Numbered from the stretch's first letter, positions 46,463-55,748 are shown. The stretch: 64,000 bases of DNA from Lutibacter oricola (GCF_900106565.1 NZ_FNNJ01000013.1:1-64000); one strand, 5' to 3'. Translations and numbers: made by a program. The notes: a model not told the origin generated them from the sequence alone.

Positions 46463-47041
46463 ATGAAAATTGGGTTGTTTTTTGGTACGTTTAACCCAAT
46501 TCATATTGGGCATATGGTACTTGCAAATTATTTAGCTGAATTTTCTGATTTGGACGAGGTTTGGTTTGTAATAACGCCAATGAGTCCGTTTAAGCAAAAA
46601 AAATCTATGTTAAGTAATCATCATAGGTTAGCTATTGCAAATGTTGCCGTTGAAGATTTTTCAAAATTAAAAACTTCAGACATAGAGTTTAAATTACCAC
46701 AACCAAATTACACGGTACATACTTTAATAAATTTAGAAGAAAAATATCCAGAGCATTCATTTAATTTAATAATGGGCGAAGATAATTTAAAGGGATTTCA
46801 TAAGTGGAAAAACTACGAAACCATTTTAGAAAATTATCATTTATATGTATACCCAAGAATTTCCGAAGGTAAAACAGAAAGCGAATTACTAAAGCATCCA
46901 AAAATTACCATTGTAAACGCTCCAATAATTCAAATTTCTTCAACATTTATTAGAAAAGCTATTCAAGATCAAAAAGATATTAGAACTATGCTACCACCAA
47001 ATGTTTGGAAGTATATTGACGATATGAACTTTTATAAATAA
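46463..47041 (+). CDS. nadD: Nicotinate-nucleotide adenylyltransferase
   Basis: 192 residues. Nucleotidyltransferase motif GLFFGTFNPIHIGHMVLA (HxGH) is at the N-terminus, and the C-terminal ISSTFIRKAI (ISSTxxR) motif is complete. It adenylates nicotinate mononucleotide to deamido-NAD in NAD synthesis. It abuts gmk with no gap, so translation is probably coupled. Confidence 0.95.
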   Translation: MKIGLFFGTFNPIHIGHMVLANYLAEFSDLDEVWFVITPMSPFKQKKSMLSNHHRLAIANVAVEDFSKLKTSDIEFKLPQPNYTVHTLINLEEKYPEHSFNLIMGEDNLKGFHKWKNYETILENYHLYVYPRISEGKTESELLKHPKITIVNAPIIQISSTFIRKAIQDQKDIRTMLPPNVWKYIDDMNFYK

Positions 47042-47105
47042 ATTTTAGCGCAACTTTAACATTGTACACAAGTGTTTACGAAATTATTTAAACAAAATTT
47101 CGTTG

Positions 47106-47113
47106 TATATTTG
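47106..47113 (+). promoter_or_regulatory. Candidate -7 box of M23-GH3 unit
   Basis: TATATTTG matches TAnnTTTG and lies 14 bp before the ATG at 47128. Confidence 0.5.
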
Positions 47114-47127
47114 TTTCAATTAGATTT

Positions 47128-47997
47128 ATGGCAAAAACCGAAAAAAATAAAAGACAATTCAAGCAAAAACTAATCAATAAGTATAGGTTGGTTGTTTTAA
47201 ATGAAGATACCTTTGAAGAAAAATTAACCTTTAGATTAACGCGTTTAAATGTATTTATTTTTGGAAGTCTTTTTTCAATATTTTTAATTGTTGGAACTTT
47301 ATTTTTAATAGCCTTTACGCCACTTAAAGAATACATTCCAGGTTATTCTTCTTCAGCTTTAAGAACCAAAGCAACTAATTTAGTTTATAAAGCCGATTCC
47401 TTACAACAAATTATCGATGTAAACGATTTATATATAAAAGAAGTAAAAGGGTTATTAACCGGAAAAGTTTCTGAAGTACAATTTGATAAAGATTCAGTTT
47501 TAGCAGCAATTCAATACGATAAGGATAGCTTAGAATTAAATCCGTCTAGTGCAGATTTAGAGTTTAGGCTCGATGTTGAAACAGCAGATAGATATAGCAT
47601 TTTTTCTGAAGCAACTAAAAGTGCAGATGTTGTATTTTTTGCGCCTGTAAATGGTACTATTACCGACGGTTACGACTCACAAAAAAAACATTATGCGGTA
47701 GATTTAGCTGTTGAAATGAATACACCAGTAAAATCGGTTGCAGATGGAACGGTAATTTTTGCTGAATGGACAGCGCAAACCGGCCACGTAATTATTGTAA
47801 AACATTCTGGTGGTTACACCTCAATTTATAAGCACAATACTTCATTACATAAACAACAAGGCGATTTAGTAAAATCGGGTGAGGTTATTGCATCTGCAGG
47901 TGACACAGGAGAATTAAGCACAGGGCCTCATTTACATTTTGAACTTTGGAATGAAGGTTACCCAGTAAACCCAACCAATTATATTGATTTTGAATAA
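47128..47997 (+). CDS. Membrane-anchored M23 (LytM) peptidase
   Basis: 289 residues: a basic cytosolic N-terminus, one transmembrane helix (about 44-66, FIFGSLFSIFLIVGTLFLIAF), a periplasmic linker and the M23 domain (about 170-289). Zinc-site residues are visible in HYAVDLAVE (H-x3-D) and GPHLHFELW (HxH). It probably acts on peptidoglycan cross-links or regulates amidases. The stop overlaps the next ATG by one base (TAATG), indicating coupling with the GH3 gene. Confidence 0.9.
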   Translation: MAKTEKNKRQFKQKLINKYRLVVLNEDTFEEKLTFRLTRLNVFIFGSLFSIFLIVGTLFLIAFTPLKEYIPGYSSSALRTKATNLVYKADSLQQIIDVNDLYIKEVKGLLTGKVSEVQFDKDSVLAAIQYDKDSLELNPSSADLEFRLDVETADRYSIFSEATKSADVVFFAPVNGTITDGYDSQKKHYAVDLAVEMNTPVKSVADGTVIFAEWTAQTGHVIIVKHSGGYTSIYKHNTSLHKQQGDLVKSGEVIASAGDTGELSTGPHLHFELWNEGYPVNPTNYIDFE

Positions 47998-49490
47998 TGA
48001 AAATTAAATCAATTCTAGCAAAACCTTTTGCAAAAAGAGTAGCAAAACGTATTTATAAGCAAAGTAATAATGCTGTAAAAACGCAAAATAAAGTATTAAA
48101 AAAGTTAATAGCTCAGGCAAAAAACACCAATTTTGGAATAGACCATAATTTTAAAAATATTAAATCCTATGAAGATTTTAAAAATCAGGTGCCAATTAGA
48201 GATTATGAAGCTTTAAAAACATATGTAGAGAAAGTTGTTGAGGGTAAACCTAATATTTTATGGAAAGGTAAGCCACTTTATTTTGCAAAAACGTCTGGTA
48301 CAACTTCTGGTACAAAATATATTCCGTTAACAAAAGAATCTATGCCAAATCATATAGAAGCGGCCAGAAATGCTTTATTGCTATATATTAATGAAACGCA
48401 AAAAGCAGATTTTTTACAAGGTAAAATGATTTTTTTACAAGGCAGTCCAGAGTTAGGTGACACTAATGGTATTAAAACAGGACGACTTTCGGGTATTTCG
48501 GCGCATTATGTACCTTCATACTTAACAAAAAACCGTTTGCCAAGTTGGGAAACTAACTGTATTGAAGATTGGGAAACTAAAGTTGAAGCTGTTATAGATG
48601 AAACTATAAATGAAGATATGACCTTAATTGGTGGAATACCAAGTTGGGTTCAAATGTATTTTGAACGTATTGTAGAACGTACCGGTAAAAAGGTAGGCGA
48701 AGTGTTTCCAAATTTTAATTTGTTTGTGTATGGCGGTGTAAATTACGAGCCTTACAGAAATAAATTTGAAGAGTTAATAGGTAGAAAGGTAGATGCAATA
48801 GAATTTTACCCTGCTTCAGAAGGTTTTATTGCTTGTCAAGATTCTCAAGAAGAAAAAGGAATGTTACTGTTGATAAACAATGGTATGTTTTATGAATTTA
48901 TTCCAGCAGAAGAATTTTACAATGAAAAACCAACACGATTAAGTATTGAAGATGTTAAGTTGGGTGAGAATTATGTAATTATTTTGAATACAAATGCTGG
49001 TCTTTGGGGATACAATATTGGAGATACGGTAGAATTTGTTTCATTAAATCCACCTCGAATTATTGTTACTGGTAGAATTAAACATTTTATTTCAGCTTTT
49101 GGTGAACACGTTATTGGTAAAGAGGTTGAAGAAGCAATGAATGTAAATACAAAAGGAACTAATATAAGTGTTAGCGAATTTACAGTAGCACCTCAAATAA
49201 CACCTGAAGAAGGTTTGCCTTACCACGAGTGGTTTGTAGAGTTTGTAAATAAACCAGATAATCTTGAAGAATTTATTTCGAAAGTAGATGCCGAACTTCA
49301 AAAACAAAATAGCTATTATTTAGATTTAATTAGTGGTAAAGTATTACAGCCATTAAAAATTACCATTATTAAAAAAGGTGGTTTTAATAGTTATATGAAA
49401 TCGGTTGGTAAACTTGGTGGTCAAAATAAGGTTCCAAGGTTATCTAACGACCGTAAAATAGCAGATGAATTAACTAAATTTAGTGAATAG
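47997..49490 (+). CDS. GH3 (auxin-responsive promoter) family acyl-adenylating enzyme
   Basis: 497 residues. The ANL-superfamily P-loop is AKTSGTTSGTKYIPLT (about 99-114). GH3 landmarks are LIGGIPSWVQMYFE, YGGVNYEPYR, EFYPASEGFIA and LNTNAGLWGYNIGDTVEF. Plant GH3 enzymes join amino acids to acyl acids such as auxin. Bacterial homologues are widespread in Bacteroidota, but their substrates are mostly unknown. Coupled by 1-bp overlap to the M23 gene and 2 bp before the MOSC gene. Confidence 0.9.
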   Translation: MKIKSILAKPFAKRVAKRIYKQSNNAVKTQNKVLKKLIAQAKNTNFGIDHNFKNIKSYEDFKNQVPIRDYEALKTYVEKVVEGKPNILWKGKPLYFAKTSGTTSGTKYIPLTKESMPNHIEAARNALLLYINETQKADFLQGKMIFLQGSPELGDTNGIKTGRLSGISAHYVPSYLTKNRLPSWETNCIEDWETKVEAVIDETINEDMTLIGGIPSWVQMYFERIVERTGKKVGEVFPNFNLFVYGGVNYEPYRNKFEELIGRKVDAIEFYPASEGFIACQDSQEEKGMLLLINNGMFYEFIPAEEFYNEKPTRLSIEDVKLGENYVIILNTNAGLWGYNIGDTVEFVSLNPPRIIVTGRIKHFISAFGEHVIGKEVEEAMNVNTKGTNISVSEFTVAPQITPEEGLPYHEWFVEFVNKPDNLEEFISKVDAELQKQNSYYLDLISGKVLQPLKITIIKKGGFNSYMKSVGKLGGQNKVPRLSNDRKIADELTKFSE

Positions 49491-49492
49491 TA

Positions 49493-50050
49493 ATGAAAGT
49501 AGTTTCGGTTAATTTAGGAGAAAAAAGAAGCGTTAATTATAAAGGAAAAGTTGTTGAAACTGGCATTTTTAAAAAACCTGTAGCTACTTCAATTTTTTTA
49601 GGTGAAGAAGATGTAGAAAACGATGCTGTAATTGATAGAAGATATCACGGAGGTATAGAAAAGGCTGTTTATGCTTATGCAGAAGAACATTACAATTATT
49701 GGCGAGAATTATATCCAAATATAGATTTAACCTTTGGTTTAATGGGAGAAAATCTAACCATTTCTAATTTAGAAGAAACTGAAATATACATTGGTTCGCA
49801 ATATAAATTAGGAGAGACAATTATTGAAGTAACTAAGCCACGTGAACCTTGTATGAAATTAGGGTTGGTTTTTGAAACACAAGCTGTTTTAAAACAGTTT
49901 TGGAATTCTACCAAAAGTGGAGTTTATTTTAAAGTGCTTAAAACCGGAAACGTAAAAAAAGGTGATGAGCTAATTTTAATTAAAAAAGCAGAAAACACTT
50001 TTTCAATTGCTGAGGTATATCAAGCAAAAAGAATTAAAAAAAATAAGTAA
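49493..50050 (+). CDS. MOSC-domain protein (YiiM-like)
   Basis: 185 residues. The MOSC core is recognisable: RRYHGGIEKAVYAYAEEHYNYW, GLMGENLTI and the conserved cysteine in KPREPCMKLG, which binds molybdenum cofactor or sulfur in MOSC proteins. YiiM-type proteins reduce N-hydroxylated compounds; whether that holds here is unproven. Last gene of the M23-GH3-MOSC run, followed by a terminator. Confidence 0.9.
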   Translation: MKVVSVNLGEKRSVNYKGKVVETGIFKKPVATSIFLGEEDVENDAVIDRRYHGGIEKAVYAYAEEHYNYWRELYPNIDLTFGLMGENLTISNLEETEIYIGSQYKLGETIIEVTKPREPCMKLGLVFETQAVLKQFWNSTKSGVYFKVLKTGNVKKGDELILIKKAENTFSIAEVYQAKRIKKNK

Positions 50051-50054
50051 AAAT

Positions 50055-50088
50055 AAAAGAGGCTTTCAAAATTTTGAAAGCCTCTTTA
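50055..50088. terminator. Bidirectional intrinsic terminator
   Basis: A 16-bp almost loopless palindrome (AAAGAGGCTTTCAAAA / TTTTGAAAGCCTCTTT) between the convergent MOSC and mscL genes. Confidence 0.88.
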
Positions 50089-50110
50089 GTTTAATCAAAG
50101 AAAGTTTGGT

Positions 50111-50521
50111 TTATTTCTTAGATAATAAATCTCTAATTTCAGATAATAATTCTTCTTGAGTTGGTCCTTTTGGTTCTTCTGGAGCAGGCTCTTCTTCTTT
50201 TTTCAATTTATTAACCCCTTTTACAACTAAGAACATTACAAAGGCTACAATAATAAAATCGATAATGTTAGTTAAAAAGTCTCCGTATAAAACAGCAACT
50301 TCTCCAACTACTTTTCCTGCATCATCTGCAACTCCTTCTTTCACAATATATTTTAAGTCTTTTAAATCTGAGTTGAAAATTAATCCAATTAAAGGAGAAA
50401 CAATTCCGCCTGTAAATGAAGTAACTACAGCTTTAAATGCTGCACCCATAACAAAACCTACAGCAATGTCTACAAGGTTACCCTTCATTGCAAAGTCTTT
50501 AAATTCTTTTAACATTCCCAT
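50111..50521 (-). CDS. mscL: Large-conductance mechanosensitive channel
   Basis: 136 residues with two transmembrane helices. The family N-terminus is LKEFKDFAMKGNLVDIAVGFVMGAAF, with the pore-lining Gly/Ala-rich first helix and a second helix (LTNIIDFIIVAFVMFLVVKGVNKL). The C-terminal charged tail ends in a coiled-coil helix. It opens as an emergency valve on osmotic downshock. Monocistronic. Confidence 0.96.
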   Translation of the reverse strand: MGMLKEFKDFAMKGNLVDIAVGFVMGAAFKAVVTSFTGGIVSPLIGLIFNSDLKDLKYIVKEGVADDAGKVVGEVAVLYGDFLTNIIDFIIVAFVMFLVVKGVNKLKKEEEPAPEEPKGPTQEELLSEIRDLLSKK

Positions 50522-50582
50522 TTTTTTATTTTTAGTTTAATACTTTAGTTGTGCTAATGTAGTAAAAAAAAACAAAAAAGCA

Positions 50583-51707
50583 TTAACATTTTTTTAACAC
50601 ACGCTGAACACGTTGAGAAATAGCAGTTAAAATTTCATAAGGAATGGTGTGTGATTTGCTTGCTAAATCTTCTATATGCTGCTGGTTTTTGTAAACAATA
50701 ACTTCATCACCTTCATTACAATTAATGTTTGTAACATTAACCATAATCATATCCATACAAACATTACCAATAATTGGAGCAATTTGGTTATTTATGTATA
50801 TATAGCCAATGCCATTACCAAGTTGTCTAGATATTCCATCGGCGTGGCCAATAGGTATTGTAGCAGTTTTTATGGTGGTATTTGCAGTAAACGCACGGTT
50901 GTAACCAACAGTATCGCCTTTGTTAATAGTATGAATTTGTGAAATAATAGACTTTACCTGAAGTACGTTTTTAAGATTTTCGGTTTGTTTTTTATCATTT
51001 CCAAATCCGTACAACCCAATTCCTAAGCGAACCATATCAAATTGAGCTTCGTTAGAATAATTTAATATTCCAGAAGTATTTAAAATATGTTTCATAGGTG
51101 TATAACCTAAAGTTTCAACTATTTTTTCTGAAATTTCATTAAACCTATTAATTTGTTTTAATGTAAACTTTTTTTCATTTAAATCTTCACTAGCTGCTAT
51201 ATGAGAGAATATTGAAGCAACTTTTATGGAGTTGCTGTTTAATAACGGAGCAATAGTATTTATGTTTTTAAATTCAAAACCTAGTCTGTTTAAACCTGTG
51301 TTAAATTTTAAATGAATTGGATAGTTTTTAAGGTTGTTATTTTTAGCAATACTAATAAACGAATTTAGAACCTTTTTAGAATATAAATTTGGTTCTAAAT
51401 TATGTTCAATTATTTTTTGAAAATTGGTTTGTTGCGGGTGTAAAACTAAAATTGGTGTTGTAATTCCAGCATTTCTTAACGCAATACCTTCATTTGTGTA
51501 AGCTACAGCAAAATAATCTACTTTTTTTGCTAAATGTTTACTTAATAATGCTGCACTTATACCGTATCCAAAAGCTTTTACTACTACTAATAATTTAGTA
51601 CTAGGTTTTAGTTTAGATTTAAAAAACTGAAGATTGCTATCTACCGCTTCTAAATCTATTTCAAGTTTTGTAACATGGTTATTCTCCATCATTTGTTGTG
51701 TCGTCAA
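50583..51707 (-). CDS. alr: Alanine racemase
   Basis: 374 residues from 51707; ATG codons at 51692 and 51689 would give slightly shorter versions. The PLP lysine lies in VVKAFGYG (near residue 43), the partner Tyr region is [10 protein letters not shown], and NVCMDMIMV is typical of the C-terminal domain. It makes D-alanine for peptidoglycan. Its 5' end overlaps the 3' end of tdk by 29 bp (11-14 bp if a shorter start is used), so the two genes are translationally linked. Confidence 0.94.
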   Translation of the reverse strand: MTTQQMMENNHVTKLEIDLEAVDSNLQFFKSKLKPSTKLLVVVKAFGYGISAALLSKHLAKKVDYFAVAYTNEGIALRNAGITTPILVLHPQQTNFQKIIEHNLEPNLYSKKVLNSFISIAKNNNLKNYPIHLKFNTGLNRLGFEFKNINTIAPLLNSNSIKVASIFSHIAASEDLNEKKFTLKQINRFNEISEKIVETLGYTPMKHILNTSGILNYSNEAQFDMVRLGIGLYGFGNDKKQTENLKNVLQVKSIISQIHTINKGDTVGYNRAFTANTTIKTATIPIGHADGISRQLGNGIGYIYINNQIAPIIGNVCMDMIMVNVTNINCNEGDEVIVYKNQQHIEDLASKSHTIPYEILTAISQRVQRVLKKC

Positions 51708-52299
51708 CCTTTTCTTCTCTTTGCTTGTGCATTGCTTTATAATAAGCAGCTCTACTTAAAGGCTCATATTCTTGAGTTTCTCCTAATAAAACAAGATCAT
51801 CACCGTCAGCGGTTCTATGGCTATAATGTGCTAAGTTACCTGTTCTTGTACAAACTGCGTGTACTTTAGTAACATATTCTGCAGTTGCCATAAGAGCAGG
51901 CATTGGTCCAAACGGATTTCCTTTAAAATCCATATCTAAACCAGCAACTATTACTCTAATTCCTCGGTTTGCTAAATCGTTACAAACGCTCACAATTCCT
52001 TCATCAAAAAATTGAGCTTCATCAATTCCAACAACTTCTACATCTGTAGCTAAAATTCTAATATTTCCAGAAGAAGGTACTGGTGTACTTCTAATTTCAT
52101 TAGCGTCATGCGAAACAACTTTTTCATCGTCGTATCTAACATCAATAGCTGGTTTAAAAATTTCAACTTTTTGTTTTGCAAATTGAGCTCGCTTAAGTCT
52201 ACGTATAAGTTCTTCTGTTTTTCCAGAGAACATAGAGCCGCAAATTACTTCTATCCAGCCAAATTGTTCGGTATGATTTACTGTATTTTCAAGAAACAT
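51679..52299 (-). CDS. tdk: Thymidine kinase
   Basis: 206 residues of the type II (TK1-like) class: Walker [18 protein letters not shown] (about 21-37), [13 protein letters not shown], and a lasso region with GKPFG-like [11 protein letters not shown]. It phosphorylates thymidine to dTMP in salvage. The distal zinc-binding cysteines appear reduced (one Cys in HAVCTRTGN). It is upstream of and overlaps alr. Confidence 0.94.
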   Translation of the reverse strand: MFLENTVNHTEQFGWIEVICGSMFSGKTEELIRRLKRAQFAKQKVEIFKPAIDVRYDDEKVVSHDANEIRSTPVPSSGNIRILATDVEVVGIDEAQFFDEGIVSVCNDLANRGIRVIVAGLDMDFKGNPFGPMPALMATAEYVTKVHAVCTRTGNLAHYSHRTADGDDLVLLGETQEYEPLSRAAYYKAMHKQREEKVDDTTNDGE

Positions 52300-52424
52300 T
52301 TTGTAATTTCACGCTTGAAAGGTTATTTTTATCTTGGTTTTGAATTTCAAATCATCAATTAGAATTGAAATCGTACAAATTTATTAAAAATAACAAATCA
52401 AAAATTCAAATAACAACTCAACTT

Positions 52425-53309
52425 ATGCACAAAAAAATAGAATCTGATTTAAAAAGCTTAGCACACAGTATTTTACAAATGAAAAATAGCGATGATGTAG
52501 TAGCTTTACAAAAAAAATCTTTAGAAGTGTTCGAAAAGCTTTCGGTGTTAAAATTTGTAAATGAGCATGTTAGTTCAACTATAGAAGATACTGTGGTTGA
52601 AGAAAAAACTATTTCTAATGTTGAAAAAAGTTCTGTTGAAGAAAAGAAAGAAGATTTAGTGGTAGATGAAATTGTTGAAGTTGTAGAAAAAGAAGAAATT
52701 ATTGTTGAAACAAAACAAGAAAAACCAATTGAAGTTGAAGAAGAGGTTGTAGATGTTATTCCTGAAGAAAAACTAGAAGAAGTTGAGGAGGTTGTTGAAG
52801 AAAAACTAGAAGATGTTATTGAAGAAATAACTCCTGAGGTTAACCCACTAACAAAGGAGCAAATTAACGATATATTTAGCGTTGAAGATGTACTAGCTAA
52901 AGATGATGTAAATGAAGTGCCTTCTATTCAAATGACTTTGGAAGAGGAGTTAGAAAGTGCAATATCTAGTGATGTTGCTACTACAATGTTCGAAAAAGTT
53001 ACAAAAGAAGAACCCGTTATAGAAGAGAATGTTGAAGAGAAAATTGAAGAAAAAAAACGTTCTTTAAATGATGTTATTTATAAAGACAATATTCAAGTTG
53101 GTTTAAATGATAGAATTGCTTTTGTAAAGTATTTATTTGGTGGCAGTCAAGGAGATTTTAATAGAGTGTTATCTCAGTTAAACTCTTTTGATACAGAAAA
53201 AGAAGCAAAATCATTTTTAAATAAATTTGTAAAACCCGATTATAATTGGGATGATAAAGAAGAGTATGAGCAACGTTTAATTGCTTTAATTGAGCGTAAG
53301 TTTTTATAA
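52425..53309 (+). CDS. Conserved flavobacterial protein with Glu-rich linker
   Basis: 294 residues from ATG 52425 (MHKKIESDLKSLAHSILQM); an in-frame ATG at 52365 adds an unlikely basic extension. A short helical N-terminal domain (1-50) is followed by a Glu/Val-rich low-complexity linker (about 55-225) and a conserved-looking C-terminal domain (about 228-294: KRSLNDVIYKDNIQVGLNDRIAFVKYLFGG, DFNRVLSQLNSFDTEKEAK, NWDDKEEYEQRLI). No signal peptide or membrane segment. Function unknown. One base separates its stop from the next ATG. Confidence 0.75.
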   Translation: MHKKIESDLKSLAHSILQMKNSDDVVALQKKSLEVFEKLSVLKFVNEHVSSTIEDTVVEEKTISNVEKSSVEEKKEDLVVDEIVEVVEKEEIIVETKQEKPIEVEEEVVDVIPEEKLEEVEEVVEEKLEDVIEEITPEVNPLTKEQINDIFSVEDVLAKDDVNEVPSIQMTLEEELESAISSDVATTMFEKVTKEEPVIEENVEEKIEEKKRSLNDVIYKDNIQVGLNDRIAFVKYLFGGSQGDFNRVLSQLNSFDTEKEAKSFLNKFVKPDYNWDDKEEYEQRLIALIERKFL

Positions 53310-53310
53310 A

Positions 53311-53946
53311 ATGAATTATGAGTTGCTCGAAAAAGAGTTAAAAAAAAGACTTGAATACCCATATGTTTGGGGGAAAAGACAAAACAACTCATTAGATAAA
53401 GAAACAAATTTTATTTACAAAACATTTTTGTTTGAAGACCTTTTAAACAAAATTGAACAAGACTTTAGTGGTAAACAAAACTATATCAACATTAAAAACT
53501 ATGCCCTAAATAGGTGGTATAATTATTGGTCGGCAAAGGCAGTTGAAGAAATTTTTTGTGAACATAGTTTTGTAAAAGCACATTTAAATTCAAAAGATAA
53601 ATATGTAGATTTTTACATTCAAAAAATACCTTTCGATCACAAAACTACGGTGTTTCCAAAGGGATTTAAAAAATCGGTTCCGTATGCACATACGCATAAA
53701 TTAGAATTAATTAATTGGTTGTATGCAAATCAAAGTCAGCAACAACGCAAACATTTAAAAAATCGACTTTTTGTTGTTTTGGTTAATATGAATGATGAAA
53801 ACCAACATTGGAAACTGAAAGCAGAAATACTTTGGTTAAAAGAAATCGTTTCAGCTTATTTACGTACTTTTGAACCTCAAAAATTAACAAGCTTTACCTT
53901 TGAAAATTCAGCAATAAAGGCTGATATTATTTGGGCAGTTAAATAG
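53311..53946 (+). CDS. Possible PD-(D/E)xK nuclease paired with adenine methyltransferase
   Basis: 211 residues from ATG 53311; I recognise no named family. The central part reads KYVDFYIQKIPFDHKTTVFPKG: Asp100 followed by Asp109-His-Lys111 fits the D...(D/E)xK catalytic pattern, with candidate helix glutamates at 79-80 before it and a hydrophobic strand RLFVVLV (about 152-158) after it. It is followed 8 bp later by a D12-class adenine methyltransferase. This order and size suggest the restriction partner of a type II-like system. The nuclease call is inference from a short motif and context. Confidence 0.5.
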   Translation: MNYELLEKELKKRLEYPYVWGKRQNNSLDKETNFIYKTFLFEDLLNKIEQDFSGKQNYINIKNYALNRWYNYWSAKAVEEIFCEHSFVKAHLNSKDKYVDFYIQKIPFDHKTTVFPKGFKKSVPYAHTHKLELINWLYANQSQQQRKHLKNRLFVVLVNMNDENQHWKLKAEILWLKEIVSAYLRTFEPQKLTSFTFENSAIKADIIWAVK

Positions 53947-53954
53947 CAAACTTA

Positions 53955-54956
53955 GTGAATTACATAGGCTCTAAACATAAACTATCTTTATTTGTAAAAA
54001 ATACAATTTCAAAAGTTGTAAATAATAAGTTAGATAATTTAATTTTTTGCGATTTATTTGCTGGTACAGGTATTGTTGGTAGAACTTTTAAGCCATTAGT
54101 TAAACAAGTAATAGCTAATGATGTAGAGTATTATAGCTTTATTTTAAATAGAAACTATATAGGCAATTATGAAAAAATTACTTGCGAAAGTTTAATAGCT
54201 GAATTAAATGACTTAGAAGGTGTTGAAGGTTTTATTTATCAAAATTATTGCGAAGGAGGAAGAGAAGGAAGACTTTATTTTTCTTCAGAAAATGGAAAAA
54301 AAATAGATGCAATAAGATTGAAAATTGAAGAGTGGAAACAACTTAACACAATAAATGAGGATGGTTATTATTTTTTGTTAGCATCGTTAATTGAAAGTGC
54401 AGATAAAGTAGCCAACACGGCATCTGTATACGGAGCATTTTTAAAAAAACTTAAAAAAACTGCTCAAAAAACAATGGTTATAGTTCCTGCAGCTTTTGTA
54501 GAAACTAAAAATAGTCATCAAGTTTTTAATAAAGATGCTAATACCTTAATTAAAGAAATTAGTGGAGATGTGTTGTATTTAGATCCACCTTACAATGCTC
54601 GTCAATATGGGTCTAATTATCATTTGCTTACTACAATTGCAAAGTACGATACCTTTATTCCGAAGGGAAAAACAGGATTAAGAGATTATTATAAATCGCC
54701 GTATTGTAAAAAAAATGAAGTTAAAAATTCTTTCGAAGAGTTGATTAAAAACGCTAACTTTAAACACATTTTTTTAAGCTATAATAATGAAGGTTTAATG
54801 ACAGAAACTGAAGTTAAAAGTATTATGTCTAACTATGGAACTTATAGTTTAAAATCTAAAAAATATCAGCGTTTTAAGGCTGATAAAACAGAAAATAGAA
54901 ATCATAAGGCAACTGAAACAGTTGAATATTTACATATTTTAGAAAAACATGGATAA
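53955..54956 (+). CDS. D12-class DNA adenine N6-methyltransferase
   Basis: 333 residues with a GTG start (53955); the preceding gene's stop lies just upstream and no ATG is available. Family motifs in D12 order: NYIGSKHKL (2-10), SAM-binding motif I DLFAGTGIVG (33-42), VIANDVEYYS, and catalytic DPPY at 210-213. It transfers methyl to adenine N6 in DNA. The target sequence cannot be read from the protein. It follows the nuclease-like gene by 8 bp and overlaps the glycosyltransferase gene by 8 bp. Confidence 0.9.
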   Translation: MNYIGSKHKLSLFVKNTISKVVNNKLDNLIFCDLFAGTGIVGRTFKPLVKQVIANDVEYYSFILNRNYIGNYEKITCESLIAELNDLEGVEGFIYQNYCEGGREGRLYFSSENGKKIDAIRLKIEEWKQLNTINEDGYYFLLASLIESADKVANTASVYGAFLKKLKKTAQKTMVIVPAAFVETKNSHQVFNKDANTLIKEISGDVLYLDPPYNARQYGSNYHLLTTIAKYDTFIPKGKTGLRDYYKSPYCKKNEVKNSFEELIKNANFKHIFLSYNNEGLMTETEVKSIMSNYGTYSLKSKKYQRFKADKTENRNHKATETVEYLHILEKHG

Positions 54957-55692
54957 AAATACAGCTCAACAAAATTATATTTTCTGTATGAAGTGGGGAA
55001 CTTTATATGGCTCAGAGTACGTAAACAGATTATATTCTATGGTTAAAAATAATTTAACCTACGATTTTAAAATGGTTTGTTTTACTGATGATGAAAAAGG
55101 AATTATGGATGAGGTTGATTGCTACCCAATTCCGGAAATTAATTTAGACTCAAATCTTCCTGAACGAATGTGGAAAAAACTTACTACGTTGAAAGAAGAT
55201 TTATATGGTTTAGAAGGTAGAGCATTGTTTTTAGATTTAGATATTGTAATTGTAGATAATATAGATTGCTTTTTTGATGTTGAAGGAGAATTTAGAATTA
55301 TAAAAGATCATAGCTGGAGAAGTTGGAGAATTACAGGTAATTCATCAGTTTACAGGTTTGATATTGGTAAACACGGTTATGTTTTTGATGATTTTATTGC
55401 AAATTCGGATAAAGCTTTAAAGGAGCATAGAAATGAGCAAGAATATTTAACACATGCAATAAACAATAAAGGGAAGTTGCAGTATTGGCCAAAAGAGTGG
55501 TGCCCTAGTTTTAAATACGATTGTTCTTCTCGTTTTCCTTTAGCTTTTTGGAAAACACCTAAAATTACTGAAGGTTCAAAAATTATTATATTTCATGGCG
55601 AAATTAACCCACATAAAGCTGCAAAAGGTGGCTGGGGTAAATGGTATAGATATGTGCCTGCTGCTCCTTGGGTTGCAAAGTATTGGAAGTAA
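54949..55692 (+). CDS. Putative nucleotide-sugar glycosyltransferase
   Basis: 247 residues, cytosolic. A DxD-like LFLDLDIVIVDN motif is at about 94-104, preceded by MVCFTDDEKG and followed by GNSSVYRFDIGKH and HAINNKGKL, consistent with a GT-A (GT8-like) fold. The C-terminus has KIIIFHGEINPHKAA and repeated Trp (GGWGKWYRYVPAAPWVAKYW). Substrate unknown. The ATG lies inside the end of the methyltransferase gene (8-bp overlap), so the two are coupled although an obvious shared function is lacking. A terminator follows. Confidence 0.75.
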   Translation: MDKNTAQQNYIFCMKWGTLYGSEYVNRLYSMVKNNLTYDFKMVCFTDDEKGIMDEVDCYPIPEINLDSNLPERMWKKLTTLKEDLYGLEGRALFLDLDIVIVDNIDCFFDVEGEFRIIKDHSWRSWRITGNSSVYRFDIGKHGYVFDDFIANSDKALKEHRNEQEYLTHAINNKGKLQYWPKEWCPSFKYDCSSRFPLAFWKTPKITEGSKIIIFHGEINPHKAAKGGWGKWYRYVPAAPWVAKYWK

Positions 55693-55703
55693 AGTATAAG
55701 CAT

Positions 55704-55734
55704 AAAAAAAGCCGCTCATTTGAGTGGCTTTTTT
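55704..55734 (+). terminator. Intrinsic terminator of methyltransferase-glycosyltransferase unit
   Basis: AAAAAAAGCCGCTCA / TGAGTGGCTTTTTT with one G-T wobble and a 2-nt loop as drawn. It may act for both flanking genes. Confidence 0.87.
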
Positions 55735-55748
55735 GTGTTATTAACTTT

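Noticed and set aside
52108-52362. Plus-strand frame overlapping tdk 5' end
   Set aside because: Shadow of tdk antisense; composition is Phe/Asn-rich without features.
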